Assembly: GCA_947451925.1 (NCBI GenBank)
Contig: CANGAW010000014.1
Location: forward strand, 1-54,767
DNA: 54,767 bases
Direction of reading: 5' to 3'
Source: Burkholderiales bacterium
Lineage (GTDB): Bacteria > Pseudomonadota > Gammaproteobacteria > Burkholderiales > Burkholderiaceae_D
Shown here: in pieces, positions 26,525 to 35,843 of the stretch
How the letters are laid out: every line of letters begins with the position of its first letter
Position numbering within the stretch: position 1 is the stretch's first letter
Notes under the pieces: model-generated
The model's database searches: none
What the model was told of the DNA's origin: nothing
The model's input: the letters and a program-made list of their open reading frames with translations, nothing else
Position numbers and translations under genes: made by a program

Positions 26525-26851
26525 ATGAACCAGGATTTTGACTTAACCACAATGCGCGTAGCGGCCGACAAGGCCTGCAAATTAATGCGCGTGTTGTCCA
26601 ACCCGGACCGGCTGTTGCTGCTGTGCGAGTTGGCCAGCGGTGAACGGCGCGTAGGCGAACTGGAAGCCAAGCTCGGTATTCAACAACCGACACTGTCGCA
26701 GCAACTGGCTGTGCTGCGTGATGAAGCATTGGTTGAAACGCGCCGGGACGGCAAACAGATTTATTACCGCATCGCCAGTCAGGCAGCACTGGCCATCATG
26801 GCCGCGCTCTATACGGAATTTTGCGCACCACCTCAGGGAGAATCAGCATGA
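26525..26851 (+). CDS. ArsR-family regulator, BigR/SqrR-like persulfide sensor
   Basis: The 108-residue winged-helix protein has the ArsR recognition region (LGIQQPTLSQQLAVLRDEAL) and wing (ETRRDGKQIYYRI). Two cysteines, Cys34 in LLLCEL and Cys100 in TEFC, are 66 residues apart, the same separation as the sulfide/persulfide-sensing cysteines of SqrR and BigR. A metal-binding ArsR motif is not seen. These repressors release DNA when the cysteines form a polysulfide bridge. The genes after it (YeeE-type transporters) fit a sulfur-related regulon. Its stop overlaps the next start (ATGA). Confidence 0.88.
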   Translation: MNQDFDLTTMRVAADKACKLMRVLSNPDRLLLLCELASGERRVGELEAKLGIQQPTLSQQLAVLRDEALVETRRDGKQIYYRIASQAALAIMAALYTEFCAPPQGESA

Positions 26852-27279
26852 GCATTGATTGGGCAAACTTCACACCGGGCCTGTCGCTGTTAGGCGGCAT
26901 CTTGCTTGGCACTGCGTCTGCGCTATTCATTCTGGCCAATGGCCGGATTGCCGGCATCAGCGGTATTGTGGGTGGCTTGCTGCGTCCCCGCAGTGGCGAC
27001 ATCGTCTGGCGCCTCGCTTTTATACTCGGCCTGATTGTCGCTCCCTTAGTTGTTGCGCCCTTCTTACCGCCACTGATTGCGAACGTGGAAGCCGGAACCG
27101 GCACCCTGATCGCAGCCGGTCTGTTGGTTGGTATCGGTACGCGTTATGGTGCTGGTTGCACCAGTGGCCACGGTGTATGCGGACTGTCACGGTTGTCGCC
27201 ACGCTCGCTGGTGGCTACTCTTGCTTTCATGGGTGCCGGCATGGCCACCGTGTTTGTTGTCCGTCATTTGTTGGCTTAA
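26848..27279 (+). CDS. YeeE/YedE-family sulfur transporter, first half
   Basis: A 143-residue protein with about four membrane helices and the YeeE signature [19 protein letters not shown], whose cysteines handle thiosulfate or sulfane sulfur in the YeeE (TsuA) channel. Together with the next gene it makes a two-polypeptide version of the full transporter, as in PmpA/PmpB-type pairs. The ATG overlaps the stop of the regulator, so expression is coupled to it. The transported species is inferred as a small sulfur compound. Confidence 0.88.
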   Translation: MSIDWANFTPGLSLLGGILLGTASALFILANGRIAGISGIVGGLLRPRSGDIVWRLAFILGLIVAPLVVAPFLPPLIANVEAGTGTLIAAGLLVGIGTRYGAGCTSGHGVCGLSRLSPRSLVATLAFMGAGMATVFVVRHLLA

Positions 27280-27293
27280 TCAAGGAGCACAAC

Positions 27294-27746
27294 ATGAAAA
27301 AAACTTTTGATACTGCTTCTGCCTTTATTGTTGGTCTGCTCTTTGGCATCGGCCTCATTTTTGGTGGCATGACCAATCCGGCCAAAGTCATTGGCTTTCT
27401 TGATGTAGCCGGCAATTGGGACCCGTCGCTGGCGCTGGTGATGGGCGGCGCCATTCTGGTCGGTGTCGTCGCATTTCGTTTTGCCAGACAACGCACCCAG
27501 AGTTTTCTGGGCGGCGCAATGCATCTGCCGGCCAGTACCGATATTAACCAGCGCCTGATCATTGGCAGCCTGTTGTTCGGCGCCGGCTGGGGCCTGGCCG
27601 GATTTTGCCCGGGCCCTGCACTGACATCGCTGGGAACAGGCAACCCCAAGGCCGCGATTTTTGTCGTGGCCATGGTCGCAGGAATGGCCATCTTTGAGTT
27701 GGCTGACCATTTCTGGCATCAGCCCCGTCGTCTCAACGCGCAATAA
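27294..27746 (+). CDS. YeeE/YedE-family sulfur transporter, second half
   Basis: A 150-residue membrane protein that complements the preceding one. It has GLLFGIGLIFGGMTNPAKVI near the N-terminus and GAGWGLAGFCPGPALTSLG near residue 100, the second YeeE repeat with its conserved cysteine (FCPGPA). A ribosome-binding site (AAGGAG) lies before ATG 27294, 14 bases after the first half. The two halves probably assemble into one pore. Confidence 0.88.
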   Translation: MKKTFDTASAFIVGLLFGIGLIFGGMTNPAKVIGFLDVAGNWDPSLALVMGGAILVGVVAFRFARQRTQSFLGGAMHLPASTDINQRLIIGSLLFGAGWGLAGFCPGPALTSLGTGNPKAAIFVVAMVAGMAIFELADHFWHQPRRLNAQ

Positions 27747-27775
27747 ATTTGTCTGACCAACCCAAGGAGAACACC

Positions 27776-27985
27776 ATGAAAGTCAATGTCGGAACACTTG
27801 ACCGTGCATTACGTGTCGCAGGCGGTAGTCTGCTGATTGTGCTGACCTTGTTGAATGTGATCGGCCCCTGGGGCTGGCTGGGCATCATCGCCATTGCGAC
27901 CGGCGTGTTTCGCTTTTGCCCTGCCTATACGATTTTGGGCTTGCGTACTTGCCCTATGCCTGCCAAGGATGAAGGCGCCGTTTAA
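27776..27985 (+). CDS. DUF2892 (YgaP-like) inner-membrane protein
   Basis: A 69-residue protein with the DUF2892 pattern: MKVNVGTLDRALRVAGGSLL, a hydrophobic hairpin and RFCPAYTILGLRTCP. Two cysteines in that last motif match the membrane part of YgaP, a rhodanese-linked protein of sulfur metabolism. A strong ribosome-binding site (AAGGAGA) precedes the ATG. As last gene of the sulfur operon it supports the persulfide/sulfide reading of the cluster. No terminator was found in the 11 bases before the convergent bioD. Confidence 0.85.
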   Translation: MKVNVGTLDRALRVAGGSLLIVLTLLNVIGPWGWLGIIAIATGVFRFCPAYTILGLRTCPMPAKDEGAV

Positions 27986-27996
27986 CAATTGCGTTA

Positions 27997-28713
27997 TTAC
28001 GCATCGGCTTTCTTTGCTGTCCCCGGCCACGAGGGCAGCAAAGAGAAGTCCAGATAATGGGCCGCCGCCGCCGCTGTAGGCGAAGTCATCCAGGGCACGA
28101 CGCCAATTAAGGGTGCGGCCAAACGGTCGCGCAAAGCCTGTACATTTTCTTCCTGATACGGCATCGCTACATCGATTTGATTGGCAACCCAACCGGCCAG
28201 ACGCAAGCCGCGTGCCGCAATCGCTTCGGCAGTTAGCAAGGCGTGGTTGATGCAACCCAGCCGCAAGCCCACCACCAAAATCATGTCCAGGCCAAGCTGT
28301 GCGGCCAGATCGGCGGTGTCAAACTGCTCGCTCAAGGGCACGCGAAATCCGCCTACGCCTTCTACCACCACCGCTTCAGTGAGCACGGCAACTTGCTGAT
28401 AACAACGCAGCAAATGGCCCGCATCAATAGACACGCCTTCAAGTGCCGCAGCGATGTGCGGTGCCGCAGCTTCGCGCAGTAAATAAGGGGTCGTCATTTC
28501 GCTTGGCAGACTGGTACCGGACGCATCAGCAAGCATCGCCACGTCGTCATTGAAGGCTTCACCGTTAACCAGCACGGTGCCGGCAGCAACAGGCTTGACA
28601 CCAGTGGCAGGCAATCCAGCGCGGTCTAGCGCATACAAAAATGCCGCGGTTACCAGGGTCTTGCCAACCCCTGTGTCCGTGCCCGTGATGAAGCAGGAAA
28701 ATTTCAAACTCAT
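27997..28713 (-). CDS. bioD: Dethiobiotin synthetase
   Basis: The 238-residue protein has the BioD P-loop at the N-terminus ([19 protein letters not shown]), the GVKPVAAG segment and [12 protein letters not shown], which bind ATP and diaminopelargonic acid. It closes the ureido ring in biotin synthesis. Its ATG overlaps the bioF stop (ATGA), so it is translated with bioF. bioA and bioB are not in the window. It ends convergent to the sulfur operon. Confidence 0.95.
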   Translation of the reverse strand: MSLKFSCFITGTDTGVGKTLVTAAFLYALDRAGLPATGVKPVAAGTVLVNGEAFNDDVAMLADASGTSLPSEMTTPYLLREAAAPHIAAALEGVSIDAGHLLRCYQQVAVLTEAVVVEGVGGFRVPLSEQFDTADLAAQLGLDMILVVGLRLGCINHALLTAEAIAARGLRLAGWVANQIDVAMPYQEENVQALRDRLAAPLIGVVPWMTSPTAAAAAHYLDFSLLPSWPGTAKKADA

Positions 28714-29906
28714 GTCTGTGTTGCTTCCAAAAGAGTCATTGCCTGCGCCAGTTGCGCTACCTGCTCTCGGCTATGCGCTGCCGACAAGGTGACCCGCAGT
28801 CGCGCCGTATTCAGTGGCACAGTTGGCGGACGAATTGCGGCCACCCACAAACCTTGTTCTCGCAGTGCCGCCGCTGCATCCAGTGCCGGCTGGTTGGCGC
28901 CGATAATCAGCGGCTGGATAGGCGTGTCCGAATTCAGCAATTGCCAATGCTTGAGCGTGAGGCCTTCGCGCCAGTCACGAATCAATTGCTGCAAATGTGT
29001 ACGTAAATTCTTACCCTCTGTGCTGGTAATGATGTCAATGCTGGTCAGCAAGGCATGCGCCAGTGCCGGTGGCGCTGCGGTGCTGTAAATATAAGGCCGG
29101 GCGCGTTGCACCAGCCAGTCAATGACGGTGGCGTGGGCGGCCACAAAGGCGCCTCCTACACCGGCTGCTTTACCCAGGGTGCCGATGTAAATCAACTGCG
29201 GTGACTGCAATGAAAAATGTTCAAGCACACCTGCGCCCTGTTCGCCAAGCACACCAAAACCATGCGCATCGTCCACCACCAGCCAGGCACCATGGCGTTC
29301 GCACAGTGCCAGCAATTGTGGCAATGGTGCGATGTCACCGTCCATGCTAAATACGCTGTCTGTCACGACCAGTTTAGTTTTGGAAGTGCTGGCAGCGAGC
29401 AGTGCATCGAGCTGTTGCACATCGCGATGCGGGTAGACCACCACATTGGCGCGGGAAAGGCGGGCGCCATCAATTAAGGACGCATGATTTAATTCTTCAG
29501 AAAAAATCGTCGCTTCTTTAGAGCCCAACGCAGCAAGCACTGCCAGATTGGCCATGTAGCCGGTGCAAAAATAAAGTGCGCGCGCCGAAGGAATGGACGA
29601 GTCAAACAAGCCTGCAAGTCGTTCTTCAAGAAGCACGTGGGCACGCGAATGGCCGCTGATCATGTGCGACGCACCGCTGCCTGCTCCATACAGAGACGCG
29701 CCTTCTTGCAAGGCTTCGACCACCCGCGGATGCGCCGCCAGACCCAGATAATCATTACTGCAAAATGCCAGCATGGCTTTGCCATCAACTTGCATCTGCG
29801 GTGCGCAAGCAGACTCAGAAACACGCCGGGTGCGACGCAGTTGCGCAGCGTCCAGCGCATCAAGTTGTTGCTGTAATTGTCCTAACAAAGGAAATTTAGG
29901 ATGCAT
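28710..29906 (-). CDS. bioF: 8-amino-7-oxononanoate synthase
   Basis: About 398 residues from ATG 29906, with the alpha-oxoamine synthase features: [59 protein letters not shown] and the PLP-lysine segment [13 protein letters not shown]. It condenses pimeloyl thioester and alanine in biotin synthesis. A GTG at 29924 is an alternative start six codons earlier; neither has a clear ribosome-binding site. The start overlaps the end of the preceding hydratase gene by 11 bases, so it is coupled to a non-biotin gene. Confidence 0.94.
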   Translation of the reverse strand: MHPKFPLLGQLQQQLDALDAAQLRRTRRVSESACAPQMQVDGKAMLAFCSNDYLGLAAHPRVVEALQEGASLYGAGSGASHMISGHSRAHVLLEERLAGLFDSSIPSARALYFCTGYMANLAVLAALGSKEATIFSEELNHASLIDGARLSRANVVVYPHRDVQQLDALLAASTSKTKLVVTDSVFSMDGDIAPLPQLLALCERHGAWLVVDDAHGFGVLGEQGAGVLEHFSLQSPQLIYIGTLGKAAGVGGAFVAAHATVIDWLVQRARPYIYSTAAPPALAHALLTSIDIITSTEGKNLRTHLQQLIRDWREGLTLKHWQLLNSDTPIQPLIIGANQPALDAAAALREQGLWVAAIRPPTVPLNTARLRVTLSAAHSREQVAQLAQAMTLLEATQT

Positions 29907-30711
29907 GCGTGGATTCGCTTGCACTGTCAGTCAGCCATGCAGGTTTGCGTTTTTGCAGGAACGCCTGCACTCCCTCGCGCCCTTGTTCGGAAGCGCGGAT
30001 CTCGGCGATGCGGCGTACGGTATCGGCAATCAGATGGGAATCAATCGATTCACCCGCAATGTCATGCAAGAGTCGCTTGGCTTCACCCACCGCATGCGGA
30101 CTACAGCCGAGTAATGACTTGACCAGCGAATCAAGGACATGATCAAGCGAGACGTCGTCCGCCACTTCATGCACCAGCCCCATTGCTTTGGCCTCGGCAG
30201 CAGAAAAACGCTCTGCGGTCAGAAAATAACGATGCGCTGCGCGCTCGCCAATGGCGCGAATCACATAGGGCGAGATGGTGGCGGGGATCAAGCCCAGTCG
30301 CACTTCGGATAAACAAAACCCGGCACTCTCGTGCGCCACTGCCATATCGCAAGCCGCAACCAGACCCATGCCGCCGGCATAGCAATCACCCTGCACCCGC
30401 GCAATGGTCGGCTTGGTGCAGTGGTAAATCGCATGCAGCATATCGGCCAGCATTCCCGCGTCAGCCAGATTTTCAGCATCGGTATAGGACGCCATTTTTT
30501 TCATCCAGTTCAGATCGGCGCCGGCACAAAATGCCGTGCCCCTTGCGGCCAGTACGATGACGCGCACGTGGCGATCTTTATCCAGTGCGCGAAATGCGTG
30601 GGCGATCTCGAATATGGCAACTTCATTGAAGGCATTGCGTACATCAGGACGATTAAGCCAGATAGTGGCCACCATACCGGTGTGAGTCAGCGCTAGTGTC
30701 TGGTATTGCAT
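29896..30711 (-). CDS. Enoyl-CoA hydratase family, methylglutaconyl-CoA hydratase-like
   Basis: About 271 residues from ATG 30711, chosen because AGGAG lies eight bases upstream; an earlier in-frame start lacks one. The crotonase fold is shown by [16 protein letters not shown] (oxyanion hole and Asp), [20 protein letters not shown] and [16 protein letters not shown] with its catalytic Glu. The NWMKKM stretch is typical of LiuC-type methylglutaconyl-CoA hydratases of leucine breakdown. The other liu genes are absent from the window. It stands between a PaaY-like gene and bioF in a mixed operon. Confidence 0.85.
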   Translation of the reverse strand: MQYQTLALTHTGMVATIWLNRPDVRNAFNEVAIFEIAHAFRALDKDRHVRVIVLAARGTAFCAGADLNWMKKMASYTDAENLADAGMLADMLHAIYHCTKPTIARVQGDCYAGGMGLVAACDMAVAHESAGFCLSEVRLGLIPATISPYVIRAIGERAAHRYFLTAERFSAAEAKAMGLVHEVADDVSLDHVLDSLVKSLLGCSPHAVGEAKRLLHDIAGESIDSHLIADTVRRIAEIRASEQGREGVQAFLQKRKPAWLTDSASESTHAS

Positions 30712-30743
30712 GTAGATGCTCCTGGGAGGAATTGAGTGAATAC

Positions 30744-31376
30744 TCAATCACCACCCGTCATTTTAGGTTTAACCAACTCCAATGGATTATCCAAACGTAA
30801 ACGTTTTCGATCTGGCTCAACAGCAAGCAAAGCATCCACTTCCACCATCTCTTGCATGCAACGTACTGCAAGCTGTTGGTATTCAGCGGTGCCGCGGCTT
30901 TTCCATTTGATTTCTTCATCCGACAGCGTACGCACAATGCGCGCCGGCATGCCCATCACCAGACTTTTAGGCGGCACTTGCATGCCGGTTTTCACAAAGG
31001 ACATCGCCGCCACAATCGAAGATTCACCAATTACGGCGCCATCCATGACGACCGAATTCATGCCAACCAAGGCATTGCGGCCAATGCGTGCGCCATGAAT
31101 CACGGCGCCGTGACCGATATGACCATCCACTTCAATCACGGTGTCACTGCCCGGGAAACCATGCACTACGCAGGTGTCTTGCAGATTGGCGCCCTCTTCC
31201 ATAATCAGGCGGCCAAAATCACCACGCAAGCAGGCCAGTGGCCCGACATAGCAGCGTGGGCCGATGATGACGTCACCGATCAGCACCGCAGTCGGATGGA
31301 CAAAAGCGGTAGGATCGATGACGGGTGTGACGCCGCCAAGCGCATACACTTTGGGAGCGCTGCGAGCGGTGTTCAT
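30744..31376 (-). CDS. PaaY/CaiE-like gamma-carbonic-anhydrase-fold protein
   Basis: The 210-residue protein is built of left-handed beta-helix hexapeptide repeats (VLIGDVIIGPRCYVGPLACL; IEVDGHIGHGAVIHGARIG; NALVGMNSVVMDGAVIGES). The gamma-carbonic-anhydrase zinc histidines are present in VVHGF and GHGAVIHG. The longer C-terminal tail (WKSRGTAEYQQLAVRCMQEM) is typical of PaaY, a thioesterase accessory in phenylacetate degradation that clears dead-end CoA esters. Start overlaps the previous stop (ATGA). No other paa genes are present, so a generic CoA-ester role is as likely. Confidence 0.85.
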   Translation of the reverse strand: MNTARSAPKVYALGGVTPVIDPTAFVHPTAVLIGDVIIGPRCYVGPLACLRGDFGRLIMEEGANLQDTCVVHGFPGSDTVIEVDGHIGHGAVIHGARIGRNALVGMNSVVMDGAVIGESSIVAAMSFVKTGMQVPPKSLVMGMPARIVRTLSDEEIKWKSRGTAEYQQLAVRCMQEMVEVDALLAVEPDRKRLRLDNPLELVKPKMTGGD

Positions 31377-32353
31377 GACTGCGGCAGGATAAGAATTTTG
31401 CCGGTGACCTTGCGCGAGGCCATGTCGTTTAAGGCCTGCGGCGTATCAGCCAGCGCATAACGCGCCGAGATATGCGGCCGGATTTTGCCTTCGCCCAGCC
31501 ATTTCATCAACTCATGCATCGCAGCGATATTGTGCGCAGGTTCGCGGCGGGCAAAGTCGCCCCAGAACACGCCAACTAAGGACGCACCTTTTAACAATGG
31601 CAAATTCAGTGGCAGCTTGGGAATTTCGCCGTTGGCAAACCCAATCACCAGATAGCGACCACGCCATGCAATCGAGCGAAACGCCGGCTCGGTATAACTG
31701 CCGCCGACCGGGTCATACACTACGTCCGGACCTTTACCGCCGGTTGCTGTCTTGATCGCTTCACGCAAATCTTCAGTGCTGTAATTGATCAGCACATCAG
31801 CGCCATGATCTTTACAAACTGCCAGTTTTTCATCCGTTGATGCCGCAGCGATCACGCGCGCACCCAGTGCCTTGCCTATTTCAATGGCAGCCAGACCCAC
31901 ACCACCGGCAGCACCCAACACCAGCATGGTCTCACCGGCTTTCAACTGCGCGCGGTCAACCACGGCATGATGCGAAGTGCCATAGGTCAGCGTAATGGCC
32001 GCAGCAACATCGAAATCCATGCCGGGCGCCATTGGCAACACCGCTTCTGCTGCTACTGCGACTTGCTGCGCAAACGCACCCTGCGGCACGAAGGCAAAAA
32101 CCCGGTCACCCGCTTTATATTGGCTGACGCCCTGCCCCACACTGCGCACAATGCCCGCCAATTCATTACCCGGTGTAAAAGGCAGTGGCGGCTTGAACTG
32201 GTATTTATTTTGAATGATCAGCACGTCCGGAAAATTCACGCCTGCGGCCATCACATCAATGACGACTTCTCCAGCAGCAGCAACGAGGTCAGTCTGATTT
32301 TCAATGACTAAGGTTTCAGGCAGGCCCCAGGTTTTGCAAACAACGGCTTTCAT
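31373..32353 (-). CDS. NADPH:quinone oxidoreductase family protein
   Basis: The 326-residue protein is a zinc-free medium-chain dehydrogenase. Features are MKAVVCKTWGLPETLVIEN, GVNFPDVLIIQNKYQFKPP, the nucleotide-binding loop GAAGGVGLAAIEIGKALG, and the ending DTPQALNDMASRKVTGKI. Such enzymes reduce quinones or enoyl-CoA-like alkenes with NADPH. A ribosome-binding site (TGGAGA) precedes the ATG. It is flanked by CoA-related genes, so an acyl-CoA substrate is possible. The exact reaction cannot be read from sequence. Confidence 0.9.
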   Translation of the reverse strand: MKAVVCKTWGLPETLVIENQTDLVAAAGEVVIDVMAAGVNFPDVLIIQNKYQFKPPLPFTPGNELAGIVRSVGQGVSQYKAGDRVFAFVPQGAFAQQVAVAAEAVLPMAPGMDFDVAAAITLTYGTSHHAVVDRAQLKAGETMLVLGAAGGVGLAAIEIGKALGARVIAAASTDEKLAVCKDHGADVLINYSTEDLREAIKTATGGKGPDVVYDPVGGSYTEPAFRSIAWRGRYLVIGFANGEIPKLPLNLPLLKGASLVGVFWGDFARREPAHNIAAMHELMKWLGEGKIRPHISARYALADTPQALNDMASRKVTGKILILPQS

Positions 32354-32380
32354 ATGTCTCCAGTTTTTATCTGATTATTT

Positions 32381-33160
32381 TTAAAGGAATTTTGCTGTAC
32401 GTTTTTCAATAAAGGCCGCAATGCCTTCATGACCATCGACACTCTCGCCCGAGGCCAGCATGAAATTTTCTTCGATTTGCAACTGCTGCGCCAGGGTATT
32501 GTGCGGCGCTTCACGCATCAGGGTCTTGATACGTGCCTGTGCCAGCGAAGGGCCACGTGCCAGTTTGTGGGCAAGTTCACGCGCAATCTGCGCCAACTCG
32601 GCATCCGGATGCACCGCATCGACCAAACCCCATTGCAGGCACTCAGCAGCAGGAATGGCGCGATTGGTTAAAAATATTTGCTTTGCCCGCGCACTGCCAG
32701 CACGGTTACTGATGAACCAGGAACTACCCACGTCGGGCGTCAAACCAATCGCCGAGTAACCGCCGCGCAGCTTCATGGATTCGGCCGCCAGCACGATATC
32801 GGCACACAAGGCCAGACCAATACCGCCACCACCAACCGGGCCATTGATGGCGCTCACAATCGGTATCGCCAACTCACTTAAAGCGCTGATTGCAGCATGC
32901 ACAGGCTTGATCAGCTCGTTCAGAATTACCGGCAGCGAACGCACGCCGTCCTGCATGCTATTGACGTCACCACCAGCGCAAAACTGTTTGCCATTGGCCG
33001 TAATCAGCAAAGCCCGCACTGTGGGTTCGGCAGCGATTTGTTTGACTGCTGCGAGCAGGGCCTGCGCCATGGCCAAGTCCAGTACGTTGGCACGCGCCGG
33101 ATTGTTAAAGGTAATGATGGCGAGCGCTGCTTCTTGCTCGAGCATGAGCGGTGACGACAT
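32381..33160 (-). CDS. Enoyl-CoA hydratase/isomerase family protein
   Basis: The 259-residue crotonase has FCAGGDVNSM (oxyanion hole), SAINGPVGGGGIGLALCADI and GLTPDVGSSWFI. The second catalytic position is Asp (TPD), as in PaaG-type isomerases, rather than the Glu of a true hydratase. It therefore may isomerise an enoyl-CoA double bond. It is the first gene of the minus-strand run 27997-33160 (this gene, quinone oxidoreductase, PaaY-like, LiuC-like, bioF, bioD). Ribosome-binding site CGGAG precedes the ATG. Confidence 0.9.
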   Translation of the reverse strand: MSSPLMLEQEAALAIITFNNPARANVLDLAMAQALLAAVKQIAAEPTVRALLITANGKQFCAGGDVNSMQDGVRSLPVILNELIKPVHAAISALSELAIPIVSAINGPVGGGGIGLALCADIVLAAESMKLRGGYSAIGLTPDVGSSWFISNRAGSARAKQIFLTNRAIPAAECLQWGLVDAVHPDAELAQIARELAHKLARGPSLAQARIKTLMREAPHNTLAQQLQIEENFMLASGESVDGHEGIAAFIEKRTAKFL

Positions 33161-33377
33161 AGGGATGGCTCCGGGGTTAATGCAATAGCAATCAGTTAAG
33201 CGAAGTCGCTGGATCGCCGCCAGCTTTATCTGACTGCCATTGACGTAAATAGAAATGACATTATCGATACCACAATAACAGCGAGCCTCATTCTAACAAG
33301 CCCGCGCCACCAGATTTGTGCAGCGGGAAGTTTTCCCATTTTAAAAAACATAAGAAGCGATTAAGCTCGGCCACTGT

Positions 33378-33401
33378 CATTGCAAACGCAAGCTTGCAAT
33401 G
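33378..33401. promoter_or_regulatory. Dyad upstream of the TonB receptor, possible operator
   Basis: CATTGCAA (33378-33385) and TTGCAATG (33394-33401) form a perfect inverted repeat around an 8-base spacer, 50 bases before the receptor start. TTGCAA at 33394 could also be the -35 of a weak promoter (GATTAT at 33418-33423, 18-base spacer), so a repressor bound here would block it. No convincing Fur box was seen. The remainder of the 290-base gap 33161-33450 holds nothing recognised. Confidence 0.45.
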
Positions 33402-33450
33402 CCGCAGAGACAAACCAGATTATTAAAAAAGCATTTATTAGAACAAGATC

Positions 33451-35715
33451 ATGCAACGCACACCCAAATACCTCAATCCGATATTGACCGCCGCCATGCT
33501 GGCTGCGTTTTCGTCTCATACAGCCTGGGCGGATACGCCTAACGAAGTCACTTTGCCGCAAGTGGAAGTGGTCAGCACCTCGCCTTTGCCTGGCATCGGT
33601 ATTGAAAAATACAAGTTGCCTTATGAAGTGCAGAGCGTGAATGAAGAAGCGATTTACAACTCGCAGTCGCTCAACATCAGCGAATACATGTCACGCAATT
33701 TATCGGGCGTGAATGTCAATGAAGTGCAAGGCAGCCCGTTTCAAGCCGACATTACCTATCGTGGATTTCGTGCCTCCGGCATTCTGGGCTCTTCGCAGGG
33801 CCTGTCGATTTATATGGATGGAGTGCGGGTCAACGAACCGTTTGGCGATGTCGTTAACTGGGACATGTTGCCTGAAGCTGCATTCGGCAATGTGACACTG
33901 GTACCCGGCTCAAATCCGATCTATGGCTTGAACACTCTGGGCGGCGCGCTGGCGTTTACGACCAAGTCCGGTTTAACCACGCTAGGCGGCGAAGTTAAAC
34001 TGCAAGCAGGCAGCTTTGGACGAAAACGTGCCGATGTCTCTTACGGGAACAAAGACAAGGATGGCTGGCATCAGTTTATTTCAACCACCGTTTTCGATGA
34101 AGATGGATGGCGCGATCACTCGGCTGGCCAATTGGGTAATGTTTTCGCCAAAATCGGCAGATCACAAGGCGACGTCAATTGGGACTTGTCACTCCTGGCA
34201 GCGCAAAGCACCTTGCTGGGTAACGGACTGCTACCAAGCTACAGTTACGGTGCAGAAGGTAACGAGCCCGCCAGTGCGCACATGTATGAACAAAACCGCC
34301 GCTCCGTATATAGCTATCCAGATCGCACGCAGAACCAGCTCAATATGCTGATCTTTAATTTTCAGCGCATGTTTAGCGCTACGACTGAACTGGCCTCCAC
34401 CACCTATTTGCGGCAAGGCAAACGCAAGAGTGTCAGTGGCGATGTGGAGTTTGAAGATGAGATCATCCCTGTGCTTAACTACAGCTCCACATCACAAACC
34501 AGTTATGGCACGAGTTTGAATCTGACAAGCCTGATGGACAAGCATCAGCTCACTGCAGGTGCCAGCTTTGATGCCAGCACAATGCGCTATGGCGGCTCGC
34601 ACAAAGATAATTGCGTTATTGACGCTAGCCGAGGCATTATCGACGCGTGTGATGCAGAAGTATCGACCGCAGGTGTTGAAGGAAAATCTTACGCCCTAGG
34701 ACTCTACGCCACAGACACCTGGACTGTCGCCGCCGACACTTATGTGACAGGCGCTGCGCGTTTTAATCACGCCAACGTTGCCAACACCATCACCCAATTC
34801 GATGATGCTGGCGCAGGCACAGTACAGCCAAAGGAAAGCTTCAACTACAACAGCTTTAACCCATCGCTGGGCGTCAGCCATAAATTGAATGATGAACTGA
34901 CTTTTTTTGGCAACGTAGGGCAAAGTAACCGCGTGCCGACAGTGATTGAGCTTGGCTGCGCAGACTCAGCGAACCCGTGTCAGCTACCGATTGGCCTGCA
35001 AGCTGACCCGTATTTGAAGCAAGTGATTTCACGCACAATTGATACCGGACTACGCTGGACGGTTAATAAGGACACGGGCGTCTCTGCATCGCTTTATCGA
35101 ACCGAAAATAAAAACGACATATTATTTAGCCCGGTCATTGGCCGGCAAGGCTTCGGGTTTTTCAGTAACTTCTCCCAAACCCGTCGCCAGGGCATGGACC
35201 TCTCCGCTTATACCAATGCCGGTCCATTTGCACTACGGGCAAGCTACAACTATCTGGAAGCCACTTACGAAGCAGACGGCAGTTTATTCGGCGGCGATCG
35301 CGACATCAGTGTGCGGCCCGGCACCCGCATTGCGGGACTGCCCAAGCACACACTGAAGCTCAACCTTGACTGGCGCGCTGACCCGAAACTGACTATTGGT
35401 GGCACTGTCATTGCAACGTCCAGCCTGGTCACGCAGGGGAATGAAGATGGTTTGATTGCGGAAGGTGTAGCAGCAAATGCAAGTGTCCGTGGTTTCACTT
35501 TACTCAATCTGCATGCGAATTATGAAATGGAAAAGGGCTTGGATACCTTCGCCCGCATCAACAATGTTTTTGATCGTCGCTTTGAATCCTACGGGATGAT
35601 GGCGCAAAGTGTTTTTAATGCTAGTGGTGTTGATCAGGGCGCGACGAGCATTAATCGATTTGTGGCGCCGGGTGCACCGCGCTCCATCATGGTAGGGATG
35701 CGTTACAGATTCTGA
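33451..35715 (+). CDS. TonB-dependent outer-membrane receptor
   Basis: The 754-residue protein has a signal peptide ending SSHTAWA, a TonB-box-like EVTLPQVEVVS segment, a plug domain (DITYRGFRASGILGSSQGLS; PGSNPIYGLNTLGGALAFTT) and a beta-barrel ending GAPRSIMVGMRYRF with the terminal aromatic residue required for barrel insertion. Such receptors import chelated metals, vitamins or sugars with energy from TonB-ExbBD. The ligand is not evident. It stands alone between the acyl-CoA operon and the glycan/NRPS operon; the latter converges on it. A cysteine pair in a barrel loop (CADSANPC) may form a disulfide. Confidence 0.93.
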   Translation: MQRTPKYLNPILTAAMLAAFSSHTAWADTPNEVTLPQVEVVSTSPLPGIGIEKYKLPYEVQSVNEEAIYNSQSLNISEYMSRNLSGVNVNEVQGSPFQADITYRGFRASGILGSSQGLSIYMDGVRVNEPFGDVVNWDMLPEAAFGNVTLVPGSNPIYGLNTLGGALAFTTKSGLTTLGGEVKLQAGSFGRKRADVSYGNKDKDGWHQFISTTVFDEDGWRDHSAGQLGNVFAKIGRSQGDVNWDLSLLAAQSTLLGNGLLPSYSYGAEGNEPASAHMYEQNRRSVYSYPDRTQNQLNMLIFNFQRMFSATTELASTTYLRQGKRKSVSGDVEFEDEIIPVLNYSSTSQTSYGTSLNLTSLMDKHQLTAGASFDASTMRYGGSHKDNCVIDASRGIIDACDAEVSTAGVEGKSYALGLYATDTWTVAADTYVTGAARFNHANVANTITQFDDAGAGTVQPKESFNYNSFNPSLGVSHKLNDELTFFGNVGQSNRVPTVIELGCADSANPCQLPIGLQADPYLKQVISRTIDTGLRWTVNKDTGVSASLYRTENKNDILFSPVIGRQGFGFFSNFSQTRRQGMDLSAYTNAGPFALRASYNYLEATYEADGSLFGGDRDISVRPGTRIAGLPKHTLKLNLDWRADPKLTIGGTVIATSSLVTQGNEDGLIAEGVAANASVRGFTLLNLHANYEMEKGLDTFARINNVFDRRFESYGMMAQSVFNASGVDQGATSINRFVAPGAPRSIMVGMRYRF

Positions 35716-35716
35716 C

Positions 35717-35740
35717 CCCGGCCCTCGGGCTTTTTCTCTC
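35717..35740 (+). terminator. Probable terminator after the TonB receptor
   Basis: CCCG-GCCCT-CGGG followed by CTTTTTCTCTC, two bases after the stop codon. The stem is short but G/C-rich and the T run is good. The rest of the gap to 35844 is AT-rich and holds no gene. Confidence 0.5.
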
Positions 35741-35843
35741 TGTAGTTTTTGGCGGCATGCAGAAGTGATTCTGTGTGCCGGTTTTTATTGAAAAATAATT
35801 TTTACTTAAATGGTCAGAATTTACTAATCCTGAGTTTTTCCAA

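Noticed and set aside
33241..33300. Fur box upstream of the TonB receptor
   Set aside because: A GACATTATCGATACC stretch has weak resemblance only and is more than 150 bases from the start.
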